Made by a program: the position numbers and the translations under genes. A stretch of 64,000 nt of DNA, from assembly GCA_965240325.2 (NCBI GenBank), contig OZ251229.1, positions 1,240,001 through 1,304,000 of the forward strand, given 5' to 3'. Positions 21,730 through 32,469 of this stretch are shown piece after piece. The number at the start of each line of letters is the position of its first letter. Position 1 is the stretch's first letter. A model generated the notes under the pieces. It searched no databases and was not told where the DNA came from. It saw only the letters and a list, made by a program, of their open reading frames with translations. This DNA comes from Rebecca billardiae RCC1528 (Eukaryota; Haptophyta).

Positions 21730-22394
21730 CGCGCATTCGTTTCGTACAGCTCCTTCATCCTCGTGCCGGAGCACCAGCTCCTCTTCTGCAAGATCGACCA
21801 GGCCGCGAGCCAGAACTTCGTGCAGCTCTTCCGCGCGGTCCGCACGCCGCACGACCCGGCGCTGCGCAAGCAGTGTTCTCGCTGCGCTACTTCGGGCTGG
21901 GCGTGGAGGACGCCGCGGCGCGGCTGGCCGATCCGACGTGGCACGCCGCCGTCTCCTACAGAGAGCCGCTCGAGCGCTTCGCCTCGGCGTACGCGTCCAA
22001 GTGCACCGCGGGCCGTGACTGGTGGACGGCGCGCGCCATTGCTCGGAGGCAGCATTCGGCGTTGCGCGCCCCAGCTTCGACGAGGCGGCGGCAGCGCTCG
22101 GGCGAGGGCGCGTGCGCAACCGGTACTGGCTGCGGCAGTCTGAGCACTGCGGCGGGCTCAACGCCACCCTCGGCGCGTACAAGACGATCGAGCGCCTCGA
22201 GCCGACGCGCGCGCGCGCGGCCGTCGAGCGCATGCTGCGCGCGGTCGGGGTGGACGTGCGCGCGCTGGGCCGCTGGCGCCCGAGCTGGACAAGCTGCTCC
22301 CCGACGAGCACGCGCGCGCGGCGGTGCTGCGGAGCGTCGAGCCGGGCGACGGCGCGCCGCGCAAGCGGCCGGCGCCTCAGCCCGCGGACGGGTG
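21730..22394 (+). pseudogene. Carbohydrate sulfotransferase (Sulfotransfer_2-like) fragment, copy 2
   Basis: It encodes the same motifs as the copy at 10500-11160: FCKIDQAASQNFVQLF (sulfate-donor loop), REPLERFASAYASKC (3'-phosphate loop), then YWLRQSEHCGGLNATLGAYK. A deletion of about 14 bp near 21870 relative to copy 1 puts the first motif and the second in different frames. Another frame change follows SKC and may be a short intron with acceptor gccccag at about 22074. No upstream ATG is evident. The family transfers sulfate from PAPS to glycans in the Golgi, but this copy is probably not functional. Confidence 0.55.
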
Positions 22395-23149
22395 GCGGCG
22401 TGTTTGGGCGAAGCGGCGTGCGCCCGCCGCGCCGAGCGGCGCGTCGCGCTCGAGGCCGAGCGCGCGCGCGCGCCAAGGAGATGGCGCTGCAGGCCTTCTC
22501 GGCCATCTCGTACCACGGCTCGGCGTTCGGCACGCTGCGCGCGCTGTTCGACGACGGCTTGCGGCTGGACGGCCGGCCGCTCGCTGTCGGCGCCTCGCCG
22601 CCGCCGCGCCGCCCCGCCGCGCGCGGCACGCCCGAGTCGGCGCACGCGCTGCCGCCCGCGCGCACGCCCAAGCGCGCCGCCGCGCCGCTGCCGACGCTCG
22701 GCCGCGTCGGGCTGCTCCCCGCGCCGGGCGGCGAGGGCTCGGAGGCGGAGGAGGGCCGCAGCGGCTCGAGCGAGGGCACCGCCGAGCGCGTCTCGCGCTC
22801 GCGCGAGGCGTTCCTCCGCTCGTGGGCCGCGGCGGGGAGCACGCGCTCGATCGCGCAGGCCAAGATGCACCGCGCGTGCATCACCACCGCCACCCATGCA
22901 AGCGGCTGCCACCGGCTGCCTGGGCGCGGGCTCCGGCCGTGGCGCGGCGCGAGCGTCCGGTCGGACGGGGCGTGGGATGGGGGCGCGGGGGCGGGGGCAC
23001 GTGGGGCTGGTGCGCGGTGCGGCGCCACCCGCTACGCTCGTCGGCCACGCGCGGCTCCCGGCGCGCGGCCGCCCCGCCCGACACCGATGCCGCGCAGACC
23101 GCCCGAGCGGCGCGTGCCGCGCACGCCCGCGGGCGCGGGCGCGGGCTGA
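22395..23149 (+). CDS. Hypothetical gene fragment joined to the sulfotransferase copy
   Basis: After the duplication breakpoint a different coding-like sequence begins. It reads VAACLGEAACARRAERRVAL in one frame, then after a CG-repeat slip KEMALQAFSAISYHGSAFGT followed by LRALFDDGLRLDGRPL, a low-complexity Pro/Ala linker and SREAFLRSWAAAGSTRSIAQ. It stops at 23147-23149. The frame slip in the (CG)n tract at about 22463 could be a real frameshift. The family is unknown. The 3' part of an unrelated gene captured by rearrangement is the simplest reading. Confidence 0.35.
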
Positions 23150-23960
23150 AGACGACAGAGTACGGACACCGAGCTCTTCTCTGCCTGGTCGGCCTCGAGC
23201 GGCTTCGACGCCGCCCGCGGCGCCTCGCTCGCCGCACGATGCGCTGGCGCCGCAACATCCCCAGGCCGCGCGGGCCACGGCGCGCGCTGCGCGGCACGTC
23301 GCCGTCGGAGGCGCGCGCTACAGAGCCTCTGCCCCCTGCCGCCAGGCCCGGAAGAGCGTGCGGCCCTGATGAGCGCCCGAAAAAGTCAGCCGACGGCGCG
23401 CTCTTCGCAGCTTGGGCGACGTTCGGCCGACCACCCGCGCCAGTGCGCACGCCTCCCGCGCGAGCCGAGCGGCGCGGGTGGCGCGGCTGACAGCTCGTCG
23501 CCGGCGCGCTGGCAGCTCTGGCTGGCGCGGGCGAGCGCGCTGTCAGCAGCGCACGCGCGCACCACGGCCGGCGAGCGCGCTGGGCGCGGGAGACGGATCC
23601 GTCCTGATCCGAAGACTGCACCTCACCCGCTGGCTGCTGCGAGCACTGCCGTCCTCCCGTGCAACGGAGAGTCCTATCACCTGCGCACGAGTGATCAAAA
23701 AGGACGCCGTGCTGGGCCTCGGCTCCGCCGAGGACCGCCATCGCGGGTCTGAGTCCGGAAAATCGGGATGAATAGGGCACCCTCCGATAATGCCGCAACT
23801 TTACCCGCCGTATGTTCGTGCGAAGTGATCATCTTTTATTTTTGTATTTGTGCGGCCTGATCACATAATGGCGCGGGAGCGGTTCGGCGCGCGGGTGGTT
23901 GGGCGCGCGCGCAGTTGTGCAAGTTGCCGCAACCGCCCGGCCCCTTGTCGCAGTTGCCCG
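23150..23960. other. No gene identified
   Basis: GC-rich up to 23600, then mixed composition. Nothing beyond chance open frames is seen. The last ~100 bp upstream of 23967 would hold the promoter and 5' leader of the secreted-protein gene, with a short AT-rich run (atcttttatttttgtatttg) at 23829-23848. Confidence 0.4.
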
Positions 23961-23966
23961 CCCACC

Positions 23967-24471
23967 ATGAAGCTCTTCCTCGCCACCCTCCTCGCGCTCG
24001 TCGTCGGCACGCAGGCCTTCGGCACGTTCACGCCCGAGAAGAAGGACTGCGCGTGCTCGGGCAATGGTGGCAAGCCGGTGGCCCCCGGCACCACGCTGCA
24101 CGGCGGCATGGTGCACCCGGCGTACGGCAACTGGTGCTTCGCGTGGGACATGGCCGAGAAGTGCGTGGCGGGCGCGCGCGCGCGCGCGCGCGCGTCGCGA
24201 GCGGATCGGGCCGCGCCGCGCCGCACCGCGCGCGCCGCGCCGCGCCTGCACCTAACCGGCCTCGCCGCCCGCCCGCGCGCGGCGATCGCGCGCGCGCAGG
24301 GACTGCATGATGGGCGGCTCGTCGTACGGCGCGGACTGGTGCGACGACGCGTGGTGCTACGTGCCGGAGGGCTGCTACGAGGACGCGGCTGAGTCGCAGG
24401 TGTTCGGCGACGTGCTCCTCTACTCGTACTCGGCGTGCGGCTCGACGGACTCGTTCACCGACACCGTCTAA
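23967..24471 (+). CDS. Small secreted cysteine-rich protein, two exons
   Basis: Exon 1 is 23967-24160 and exon 2 is 24300-24471, giving 121 residues. The intron (24161-24299) starts GTGCGT, ends CGCAG, and contains cctaaccggc, a good branch-point match. Joining in phase gives AEK-DCMMGG. The N-terminus MKLFLATLLALVVGTQAFG is a signal peptide. The mature part is rich in Cys, Trp, Gly and Asp (CACSGNGGK, NWCFAWDM, DWCDDAWCYVPEGC), suggesting a disulfide-bonded extracellular domain. Similar WCxxxWCYV patterns occur in small proteins of algae and oomycetes, as I recall. No function is assigned. Confidence 0.75.
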
Positions 24472-24870
24472 GCGTCCGGTTTGAGTCCGTGTCAGTCCGA
24501 GAGTGCTGAGTACGCCCGCGGACTGTCTGCCGTGTCGCATGACCCGGGCGCAGGCTTCGTCTGGAACCGAGCCCTCTGTGACCCGGCCGGCGGGTGCGCG
24601 CGCGTGCTGCCTCGCGGCCGTGCGGCGCGGGCGGGCTGGCGCGTCGCCCGCGGCGCACGTGTGCACCACCGAGGCTCTCGGAGCCACCTGTCGCTAGTAA
24701 GTTATACCACTCGGAACTAGTCTTATAGCCCAGCCGCCGCCGATATGTGATGGCCTGGTTGGGGTCTATTTCCGTCATCATCACCGTCCGCCCGCGAACC
24801 GTCGTAAAAATCGCGCGCTGATGAATTGTGTGAAACGGACCGCACGAGCGGGGGGACCGAAACACAACAC

Positions 24871-25989
24871 ATGGACGGCGATGTCGACGACGGCGCGCGC
24901 GGCCGCATGCAGGCCGAGCGGCGGCTCGGCGCGCTCGCGCGCGTGCTGCGCGCCTGGGCCGTCGCGACCGCGCGCAGCGCTACCACCGCCGCCGCCGCGC
25001 GCGCGCTCGGCGCGGCCGCCGCTCGCCGCGCCGCCGCCGCGCTGCGTGCGCGCGCGCTCAGCGCGTGGGCGCGCGCGGCGCGCGCGGCGGCGCGCGCGCG
25101 CTCCGAGGCGGTGCTGCCCAGCCCGTTCGAGCTTGTCGACGCGGTTCTGCGCGCTGAATCCCTCGCCCGCCTCGTCGACGCCGCGGCCGCGCGCGAGCGC
25201 GCGGCGCTCGGCGCGCTGGGCGCCGAGCTGCGCGACGCGGAGGCGGCGCTCCATGCCGCGCGGCGCGCCGGCGGCGCGGGCGGCGCGGCGGCGCCGCGCC
25301 GGGCCGACGGCGCCACCGACGGCGCCGAGGCCGCTCGTTGCATCGCGCGCGCCACCGCGCGCGACGCCGCGCGCGCGGAGCGCGCGTGGCGCGCGCGCGC
25401 GCTGCGCGCGGGCGTTCGCGCGCTGCGCGAACCGGTGCGCGCGCGCGCGGACCGCGCGCGCGCCGCGGCGCTTGGCGCGGCGCTAGCGGACGCGGCGCGC
25501 GGCGCGGCGGCGGAGCGGCAGCGTGCGCTTGCCGCCGACGCCGCCGCAGCGCGCGCCGCCGCCGCCGCCGCCGCCGCCGAGGCGCGCGCGAGCGCCGCGG
25601 CCGACGGCGCGGCGCGCGCACGGCGGGCGCTCGCCTCGTGCGCGCGCGCGGCCGACGCGCGCGAGGCGGCCGCGACGGCGGCGCGCACGCTGCGCGCGTG
25701 GCGATGCGCGTGTGCGCGCGTGCGCGCGGCGCGCGCGCCGCCGGGCGCCTCGCCAGGCGCGCGCGCCGCCGGCCGGCGCGATGACGCCGCGACGCAGACG
25801 CCAACAGCGCGCGCCGCGGCCGACGCGGGCGGCGCGCGCCGTGCGCACGGCGCGCTGCGGCAGCACCAGCTGCTCGTGCTCGCGCGGCTCTCCGAGGCGG
25901 CGCGCGGCCCGCTGCCGCCGGCGTCGCCAGGCGCCGCGGCGCGGGCGCCGTCGCGCTACCTTGACGACGACGTCTACGGCTACTACTAG
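24871..25989 (+). CDS. Ala/Arg-rich alpha-helical protein, unknown function
   Basis: A single frame of 372 residues from the ATG at 24871 to TAG at 25987. The composition is extreme (mostly Ala and Arg), with heptad-like spacing that predicts long helices or coiled coil, and an ordinary stretch PSPFELVDAVLRAESLARLV in the middle. Tryptophans recur in a similar setting (ARVLRAWAVA, ARALSAWARA, ARTLRAWRCA). This is loosely reminiscent of centrin-binding Sfi1-type repeats, but that is only a suggestion. The tail LDDDVYGYY is acidic and aromatic. No conserved domain is recognised. Confidence 0.55.
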   Translation: MDGDVDDGARGRMQAERRLGALARVLRAWAVATARSATTAAAARALGAAAARRAAAALRARALSAWARAARAAARARSEAVLPSPFELVDAVLRAESLARLVDAAAARERAALGALGAELRDAEAALHAARRAGGAGGAAAPRRADGATDGAEAARCIARATARDAARAERAWRARALRAGVRALREPVRARADRARAAALGAALADAARGAAAERQRALAADAAAARAAAAAAAAEARASAAADGAARARRALASCARAADAREAAATAARTLRAWRCACARVRAARAPPGASPGARAAGRRDDAATQTPTARAAADAGGARRAHGALRQHQLLVLARLSEAARGPLPPASPGAAARAPSRYLDDDVYGYY

Positions 25990-26520
25990 CAGTACAGAGC
26001 CGAGCAGCTCCTCCAGTCCCTCCAGTCGCCACCGCGCGCCGCCCGCCTGGCGACGGCCTGCCGCGCTTGGCGACGGCCTGCCGCGCTGAGGCCTGAGCCT
26101 CGGGCGACACGGTTAACCACTTCCACTTTGCAGCCTCCAGGACCAGGTGAGGGACGTGATCGGGATGTTCGTCCGACGACGCACTCTATGCTCATGAACA
26201 CGGACACGGTCCGCGCCTGGAATGACTCACAATGAGGCGGACGGACAGGCGTAGTCGTCGCTTGACTAATGACTTCGGTCACGCGGCAGTCTCGTCACTC
26301 TCCGTCTCTCGGACGTCGACGACAAGTTCATCAGACTTCAGTAGACAAGTCTTGTCTGTTGTCACGGCGGCTACTCAACAGTGACAGTCCGACCGACTCA
26401 CGTCACACAGACACTGTCACTGAGCAGTCGTCTCGTTTGTCGTCACGAGCCGATGACTCGTCGTCTGAGACCCTATATGCTTGCCAGACTGATGTTCTAA
26501 ACGCTGCTGCGACGACGACG

Positions 26521-26618
<98 letters not shown>

Positions 26619-26894
26619 CAGCCTGCGCCGGTGCCGCTCCGATCCGTCACGAGCACGGGCGCGGACACTCAGGACTGTGTCTGTGAGGAAGGACAGTGAT
26701 TGATCGGTCGTCCGAAGTCTCGGATGCACGTAGTCGTAGGCTTCATAACGCCCTGCTAGAATCATCATTGCCACCAAGTCTAGGGTTCGTCCGCGTGTGA
26801 CGACGTCGACAGTCGTCGCTGAGTGGCAGAGTGTATCGTCAGACACCGCAGGTTTGCTAAGGTTACACGTCCGACTCGGTCTCGTCAGCCTGGC
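25990..26894. other. Intergenic region, no gene seen
   Basis: Mixed-composition sequence with many gactcg/cagtc short motifs and the TA microsatellite at 26521-26615. It separates the 3' ends of the Ala/Arg-rich gene and the kinase gene, which converge here. Confidence 0.6.
26521..26615. repeat. TA dinucleotide microsatellite
   Basis: About 47 uninterrupted TA units, directly after a gacgacgacg triplet run. Confidence 0.97.
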
Positions 26895-28469
26895 TCAGGC
26901 GGCTCGGGCGGCTCGGCGCGTCGCCGCGGCCGCGGCGATCGCCGCCGCGCGCCGCGGCCGCTTACTGGACGATGGCGGCGCCGGCGGCTCGGACTGCCCG
27001 TCATCGTCGTCGGCGCGCGCCGCCGCCGCGTCGGGCCGCCGCCGCCGCCGCCCGCCGCCCCCCTCGGCCTCGCGCGCGGCGGCGCGCGCGGGCGCGGCGG
27101 CGGCGGCGGGCTGCGCGCGCGGCGGCGCTCGCGCAGCTTCGGCGGCGCCGCCGCGGCCCGGCGCGGCGGGCGCGGCGGCGGCGGCGGCCGGCGCGCTCGT
27201 CGCGCGCGCGGCGGCGGCGTGCGCGCGGACGAACCCCGGCGGGCTCGGCGGCGCGCGCGCGCCGCCGCAGTCTGCGGCGAGCGCGCCGAGCAGCGCCTCG
27301 CCCAGCGCCGCGTACGGCGGCTCGGCGTCGGCCGCGAGCGCGGCGGCGGTGCCGAGCCACGCGAGGAGCGCGGCGCGCAGGCCGGGGCCGAGCGCGGACC
27401 AGTCGACGCCGCCGGCGCCGTCGGCGTCGTCGTCGGCGTCGCTTCCCTCCTCCTCCTCCTCCTCCTCCTCCTCCTCTGCGGCGCGCGCGCGCCGCGCGTG
27501 CCGCAGCAGCCGGCGCTTGGCGGCGCGCACACGCTCGCGCAGCGCGCGCTCGCGCGCCTTGGTGGTGCCCTTCGCGCCGACGGCGGCGGCGTCGTCGTCC
27601 CACGGCAGCGCGCCGGCGGCGCAGCGCAGCAGCACGTACGCCGCGCCCTCCACGTCGTCCCGCCGCCCGAGCGGCGCGTGCCCCGCGTGCACGGACGAGT
27701 AGCGCAGCGTGCCCGACGCGTCCGAGCGGCGCGGCGCGCCGCGCGGCGCGAGGCGCTGCGAGATGCCAAAGTCGAGCAGGCGGAGGGCGGGCGCGCCGGC
27801 GCGCGGCGCCGCGCCGCCCGTCGCCACGTCGAGCGCCACCAGCACGTTCGCCGGCGTCACGTCGCGGTGCACAAAGCCGGCGGCGTGCATGTCGGCGAGC
27901 GCGCCGAGCAGCTCGAGCCCGACCGCGCACACGTCCGCGGCGCAGAGGCGCGAGGCGGGCTGGCGGGCGAGGTACCACGCGAGCGCGGGGCCGCACAGCT
28001 CGCACACCAGCGCCTCGCCGCCGCCGTCCTCGCCGAGCCCGCGCAGGTGCGCGTGCAGCGCGGGCAGCGCGCGCATCGGCGCGCGCTCGCGCTGCCGCGC
28101 GAGCGCCTGCCACACGGTGCGGTCGTTGAAGAGCTGGCCGCCCGCGCGGCCGAGCTTGACGCAGAGCGGCGCGGCGTGGCGCTCGCCGTACCCGCGGTAC
28201 ACGCGCGACGCGCCCGACTCGGCGTACCCGAGCAGCTCGTCCTCGTGCCACCAGAACGCGCCCTCCCACCGGTGGCCGGCCGCGACCGTCCAGCCGGCCG
28301 CGCCGGCGGGCGGGCGGGGCGGCGGCGGCGGCGGCGCGGCGGAGGGCGGCGGCTCGGCGGCCGGCGCGCCGCCGCCGCCGCCGAGCCGCCGCGCGACCGC
28401 GCCCGCCGTCGCCGCGCACACGGCGAGCGCCGCCGCGCCGGCGGCCGCGAGGAGGCCGAGCTCGTCCAT
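26895..28469 (-). CDS. CK1-like protein kinase with N-terminal membrane helix
   Basis: A 524-residue protein. The ATG at 28469 was chosen because it precedes a hydrophobic segment (LGLLAAAGAAALAVCAATAG) likely to be a membrane anchor. A Pro/Ala linker leads to a kinase domain with the ATP lysine in PLCVKLG, the catalytic loop VHRDVTPANVLV, and the metal-binding DFG in LLDFGISQ. The activation-segment region GTLRYSSVHAGHAPLGRRDD then VEGAAYVLL is the casein-kinase-1 family pattern (GTxRYxS and RRDDxE in place of the usual APE motif). A poly-Glu run and a Ser-free acidic patch follow. The C-terminus is Ala/Arg-rich with a possible second basic region. Substrate unknown; probably membrane-tethered Ser/Thr kinase activity. 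Confidence 0.8.
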   Translation of the reverse strand: MDELGLLAAAGAAALAVCAATAGAVARRLGGGGGAPAAEPPPSAAPPPPPPRPPAGAAGWTVAAGHRWEGAFWWHEDELLGYAESGASRVYRGYGERHAAPLCVKLGRAGGQLFNDRTVWQALARQRERAPMRALPALHAHLRGLGEDGGGEALVCELCGPALAWYLARQPASRLCAADVCAVGLELLGALADMHAAGFVHRDVTPANVLVALDVATGGAAPRAGAPALRLLDFGISQRLAPRGAPRRSDASGTLRYSSVHAGHAPLGRRDDVEGAAYVLLRCAAGALPWDDDAAAVGAKGTTKARERALRERVRAAKRRLLRHARRARAAEEEEEEEEEEGSDADDDADGAGGVDWSALGPGLRAALLAWLGTAAALAADAEPPYAALGEALLGALAADCGGARAPPSPPGFVRAHAAAARATSAPAAAAAAPAAPGRGGAAEAARAPPRAQPAAAAAPARAAAREAEGGGGRRRRRPDAAAARADDDDGQSEPPAPPSSSKRPRRAAAIAAAAATRRAARAA

Positions 28470-28653
28470 GCTGGCTGCTTTTGAAGCGCGCGTGACCTGA
28501 CCGTTTTGCCCTGTCCGCCGTGGCACAAGCTTATTGAAGAACTGTACGCATGCACAGCACTACTGTACACTATGATTGTACAGTACGAATGAGATTATTG
28601 ATTGCATGCAGTGTGATCGAGAGGTGACGGCACAGACGATCCACTCGTCAGTG

Positions 28654-31600
28654 TCACAGCAGCCACGGCTCGTCGTCGCACTCGGCGCCGCCGCCTCCGT
28701 CGTCGGCCTCGGCGCGCGCGCCGCCGTCGGCCTCGTCGGCCTCCTCCGCGCGCGCCGCCGCCGCCGCGGGCGCACCGTCGGCCTCGGCGCCGTCGTCGGC
28801 GCGCAGCTCGCCCCACGCGTCCGCGGCGGGCAGCGGCGCGGCGGCGCCGAGCAGCTGCGCCCACAGCGCGCTCGCGCGCAGCACGCGCGCGGCGCACACG
28901 AGGACGAGGTGGTGCCGCGCGCGCGTGATCGCCACGTTGAGCCGCTGCGCGTTCGCCACGAAGCCCAGCGCGCCCGCGCCCTCCGCGCACGTCCGCGCCG
29001 CCGAGAGCACAACCGCGTCTCGCTCGGCGCCCTGGAAGGCGTCGACTGTGGACACCATCACGCGGCCCTGCGCGGCCGCGTCGAGCGCGCGGCAGACGGC
29101 GGCGGCCTGCGCGCGGTACAGGCAGATCACGCCGACGCGCTCGGGCGCGAGCCCCGCGCCGAGCAGCGCGCGCACGACCAGCCGGACCGCGCCCGCCTCC
29201 GCCGCGTTTGACAGCCCGCCGCCGCTTCCGCCGCCGCCGCCGCCGCCGCCGCCGCAGCCGCCGCCGCCGTGGTAGGTCTGGCCGCCGCCCGCGCCGCCGT
29301 CCGTGTCGAGGAGGGACAGCGTGGGCAGCCCGGGCAGCAGCGGCGCGCGCGCGGAGGCGGGCACGCCGTCGCGCACCGCGCCGGCGTAGAAGAGGCGCGA
29401 GGCGAGCGCCGACAGATCCGGGTGGCAGCGGAACTGCGTGCACATCGGCAGCGGCGCCAGCCCCGCGCGCGCCAGCCGGACGAAGAGCGGCACGCTGAGC
29501 GCGCTCGGCTCGCACGCGACGGTGGGCGGCAGCTGCTGCGGGTCGCCGACCAGCAGCGCGCAGCTGGCGCGCGAGCGGAGCAGCGGGAGCAGCGCCTGCG
29601 GCTCGAGCATCTGCGAGCACTCGTCGAGCAGCACGAGATCAAACACACCGCACGGAGCGGCGCCAGCCTCCGCCTCCTCCGCCTCCTCCGCCTCCGCCTC
29701 GTCGTCGTCGTCGGCGGCGCCGTCGCCGCTGCCTCCGCTCGAGCGCCGGCGCCGCCGGCCGGCGGCGCCGCTCGCCGCCGCGGCCGCCGGCGGCTCGTCG
29801 CGCACGAGGCAGGCGGTGGAGGCGCAGGTGGTGGCGAGCACAGCGCACTCGCGCAGCGCGCGCGTGCGCGCCGCCGTCGCGCCCGAGCGCAGCTGCGCCA
29901 CCGCCTGCGCGAGCGCCGCCGCGTCCGCCGCGTCCGCGCCGCCGCCGCCGCGCGCGCGCTCGAGCTCCTCGCCGAGCGCGCGCGCGCCGTCCTCGCTCGC
30001 GCGCGCCGCGGCGCGCGCGGCGGCGCCGCGCGAGCGCGCGCCGGCGCCGGCGGCGTGCGTGGAGTGCGGCAGCACGCGCCGCGCGATCCGGCGCAGCGCG
30101 CCCACGCGCGTGAACGCGTCGAAGCCGAGGTCGAGCAGCTTGGTGAGCACCGAGTCGACGGCGACGTTGGTCGCGGCGCACAGCAGCAGCCGCACGCGCC
30201 GGCCGGCGCCGCGCGCCTCCGCCGCGCCGCCGAGCGCGTGCACGCCGATCACGAGCGCGGCGAGCAGCGTGGACTTGCCCGTGCCAAACAGTCCGTGCAC
30301 AAGGGCGAGCGGCGGCGCGCGCGAGGCGACACCCGTCGCGCACGCCGCCGCCATGCGCAGCGCGGCGCGCAGCACGGCGCGCTGCTCGGCCGTCAGCACG
30401 ACGGCGCGCGCCGCGAGCGCGCCGTGCGCCGCGCGCTCGGCCGCGAGCACGAGCACGGCCTCGTGCGCCGGCAGCTCGGCGGCGCCGTGCTCGGGCGGCG
30501 AGCCGAGGCTGGGCGCCGGGTTGAGCAGAGCGCGCGCGAGCGGCGCCGGCCGCGCCGACGTCGCGAGCTCGCGCAGGCAGCGCAGCATCGCCACGTCCGA
30601 GTGCGCGCACAGCAGCCGCGCCGCCCACACGCGCTTGGCGGGCGCGGCCGGCGCGGCGGCGGCGCTCGGCAGCGCGCCCGCGCCCGCGGGCCCCGCGCCG
30701 CCGAGCAGCTCGAGGCCGAGCGAGCCGTCAGCGCCCGGCGCGTGGAAGGTGGCGACGCCGAGCGCGCACCAGCCGTGCCCGCTCCCGCCGCTCGGCTCGA
30801 AGCCCGCGTGCGCGCAGAGCACCCACAGGTCGCCGAGGCTGTACGCGGAGGAGTGCACCTTTTGAGACGCCGGCACGCCCAGCGTCGCGAGCGCGGGGCA
30901 CGCGCGCGCCGCCCACACGTTGCCCGGCCGGCCGCGGCATGCGGTGCAAGGCCCGTACACCTCGACGCCCGCCTCGCGCCGCGCGCGCGCCGCGAGCGCC
31001 GCGCCCTCCGGCGCGGCGGCGGCGGCGCCGAGCAGCGCGGGCGCGCGGCCGAGCGCCGCGGCCGCCGCCTCGAGCTGCAGCTGCAGCTGCTCGAGCAGCG
31101 CGCCGCCCAGCGCGGCCGCGTACTCGGGCGCCGAGCTGAACCGCGCGGCGCACTCGACGCGCGTCGGGCGGCGCGGCGCGCCGGCCGCCGCCGCGGCGCG
31201 CGGCGACGGCCAGCGCAGGCCGCTGAGCACGTGCGCCGCGCCGCCGAGCGCGAGCGGCGGCGGGCGCGAGCCGTGCGGCTGCTCGCGCGCCGCCGGCCGC
31301 TCAAACGGCGGCGCGCAGCGCGGCGGCGGCGGCGGCGGCGGCGGCGCCGCCGCCGCCCGAGCCGGCGGCGGCGGCGCCGCCAGCGCCCGCGCCGGCGCGG
31401 CGCGCGGCGGCGGCGGCGGCGGCGGTGCCCCCAGCGCCGGCGGCGGCGCGGCGCGCGGCGGCGCCGCCGACTCGGGCGGCGGCGCCGCCGCCTCGTCGCC
31501 GCCGCCGACCTCAACGCCCGGCTCGGCCGCAGCGCCCTCCTCCGCGCGCGCGAGCAACGCGAGGATCTCCTCGGCGGAGCGGCGCGGGCGCTTGAGCAGC

Positions 31601-31814
31601 TTGGGCGCGCCGAGGGGCGCGGGCGCGGCGGGCGGCGGCGGGTGCGCGGGCGCGGGCGCCGGCCACGGCTGCTGCTCGCGCAGCGCCCGCTCGAACGGCG
31701 GCGCGCGGCGCGGCGGCGGCGCGGGCGCGGGAGGCGCGCGCTCGAGCGGCGGCGGCGCCGGCGCGTCCGCGCGCGGCGCGCGCGGCAGCGGGCACGCGAA
31801 CGGCGCGGCGCGGC

Positions 31815-31845
<31 letters not shown>

Positions 31846-32124
31846 GGATGCCGCCGCCGCGGCGGGAGCGCCAGCGCGCGCCGGCGCCTCGGCCGCGCCG
31901 TGCGCCAGCGGCGCGTCCACCTCGACGAGGAAGAGCTCGAGCTCGAGCTCGGCGCCCGCGCTCACGGCCGCGCGCGAGAAGCACGAGTCGAGCGGCCGGC
32001 CCTCCGCGTCGTGCAGCGCGAGGCGCGACGCGCCGACGCGGAGCACGCCGTCGTGCCACACCTTGCGCTTCTGCGTCTTGTGCTTCGTGTAGCGCACCTC
32101 CCAGCGCGCCTCCTCGCTGGCCAT
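28654..32124 (-). CDS. ZGRF1: ZGRF1-like superfamily 1 DNA helicase
   Basis: A single-exon protein of 1156 residues. The ATG at 32124 begins [20 protein letters not shown], the start of the DUF2439 domain typical of ZGRF1 and related recombination factors. A long Pro/Ala linker, about residues 100-290, follows. A Cys-containing module ([20 protein letters not shown], near 390-430) lies where ZGRF1 has its GRF zinc finger. The UPF1/SMUBP2-like helicase core has Walker [10 protein letters not shown] (about 611), [16 protein letters not shown] (about 833), [15 protein letters not shown], then [11 protein letters not shown] and [10 protein letters not shown] (about 1030-1065). ZGRF1 promotes homologous recombination and crosslink repair in human cells. 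It is divergent to the LSD1-like gene. Confidence 0.85.
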
Positions 32125-32469
32125 CGCGCTCGTCACTCGATTTGGAAGGCGGTTGGCCGGGCCAAAGAAGCCGGGCCGGCGCACTGGCGACGCCCGGACC
32201 GGGAGGTCCGGATCGGAGGAGGAAGCGCCCGGACTGGTTTCGTCCGGTGGAACCTCCCGGAGTCCCGGACGAGCCCGCCTGGCCGGGACCGCGCGGGCGC
32301 GCGTTCGGGACCCGCCAGCCGGCGGCCGGCACCTGAGAGCCGGCCCCGCTGCAGCTGCTGCGCACTGGTTCGCGCTCTGGCCCGTCCGAATCGCGCCCGC
32401 TCGGGCGGTGGTTGGCACCGCGCGCCGCCGCGCAGCGGCGCGCAGCAGCACACGCCCTGCGTGCGCGGG
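32125..32469. promoter_or_regulatory. Divergent promoter region between ZGRF1-like and LSD1-like genes
   Basis: The 345 bp between the two start codons must hold both promoters and leaders. It contains several ccggac/gtccgg motifs in both orientations (for example cgcccggaccgggaggtccg at 32189) but no TATA box. Assigned by position only. Confidence 0.4.

Larger units (their letters stand above)
19766..22394. repeat. Segmental duplication, copy 2
   Basis: Partner of 8160-11175. It has fewer EsV-1-7 modules, an intact acidic tail on that gene, and no TGA in the sulfotransferase, so it is closer to the functional form. A short dispersed repeat (19707-19766) abuts its left end. Confidence 0.85.

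Noticed and set aside
29269-32400. Very long plus-strand open frame overlapping the ZGRF1-like gene
   Set aside because: It is antisense to clear helicase motifs and is Arg/Ala/Gly-rich, as expected for the reverse of a GC-rich gene; only the part from 32470 onward is real (LSD1-like).
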